Source: an uncultured Altererythrobacter sp.
GTDB taxonomy: Bacteria; Pseudomonadota; Alphaproteobacteria; Sphingomonadales; Sphingomonadaceae
DNA: 5,552 bases
Assembly: GCA_937950385.1 (NCBI GenBank)
Contig: CALFEA010000217.1
Span: 1-5,552, forward strand
Reading direction: 5' to 3'
Part shown: positions 5,481 through 5,552 of the stretch, piece after piece
Layout: every line of letters starts with the position of its first letter
Position numbering within the stretch: position 1 is the stretch's first letter
Made by a program: the position numbers and the translations under genes
The notes under the pieces: model-generated
The model's input: the letters and a program-made list of their open reading frames with translations, nothing else
The model's database searches: none
What the model was told of the DNA's origin: nothing

Positions 5481-5552
5481 CGTCATGCTGAACTTGTTTC
5501 AGCATCCATTTCACTGTCCGGCTCCGGGTTTTGGCACTGGGATGGACCCTGA
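5481..5552. repeat. Intergenic inverted-repeat element, cut by the window edge
   Basis: The left arm contains a near-perfect hairpin: ATGCTGAA (5485-5492) and TTCAGCAT (5498-5505), an 8-base stem with a CTTGT loop. About 35 bases on, ATGGACCCTGA at 5542-5552 matches the reverse complement of 5500-5510 region at 9 of 11 positions, so the window ends inside a second, inverted arm. I associate this kind of GTCATGCTGAACTTGTTTCA element with intergenic regions of Sphingomonadales, where it occurs in many copies; that recollection was not checked here. It lies in the upstream region of the DUF2306 gene and could act as a transcript-end hairpin or a mobile palindromic repeat. Confidence 0.65.

Overview
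The window looks like chromosomal DNA from an alphaproteobacterium, probably of the order Sphingomonadales (Erythrobacter or Sphingomonas type). I infer this from the moderately high G+C content, the style of the encoded proteins, and an intergenic hairpin element at the right edge whose sequence I associate with that group. No database search was possible, so the taxonomy is an inference. I see no tRNA, rRNA, CRISPR array, insertion sequence, integrase or phage gene.

Left part, plus strand: after about 250 bases without a recognisable gene, including an 85-base C-rich, almost G-free patch, come three tightly packed genes. They encode an AI-2E/PerM-family multipass membrane protein, a small M50B-like membrane metallopeptidase that starts 3 bases after the first gene's stop, and a BaiN/YhiN-type (HI0933 family) flavoprotein whose GTG start overlaps the peptidase stop by 4 bases. 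The spacing argues for one translationally coupled transcript. The joint role of the three proteins is unknown.

Right part, minus strand, read right to left: a DUF2306-type small membrane protein, a short PlsC-type lysophospholipid acyltransferase that appears to start at TTG behind a good Shine-Dalgarno sequence, and a TetR/AcrR-type regulator with a strong Shine-Dalgarno sequence. The gaps between them are about 100 to 130 bases, so they may be separate transcription units. The two gene groups converge at about 3315-3357.

The most unusual local feature is at that convergence point. The last 12-13 codons of the flavoprotein gene are present a second time just after its stop codon. The second copy ends in its own TAA, which overlaps the stop codon of the convergent regulator gene. 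The copies differ mainly at third codon positions, so the second looks like the leftover 3' end of a diverged allele. Beyond this, the content looks like ordinary core or near-core genes, and I find no convincing new defence, mobile or biosynthetic system.
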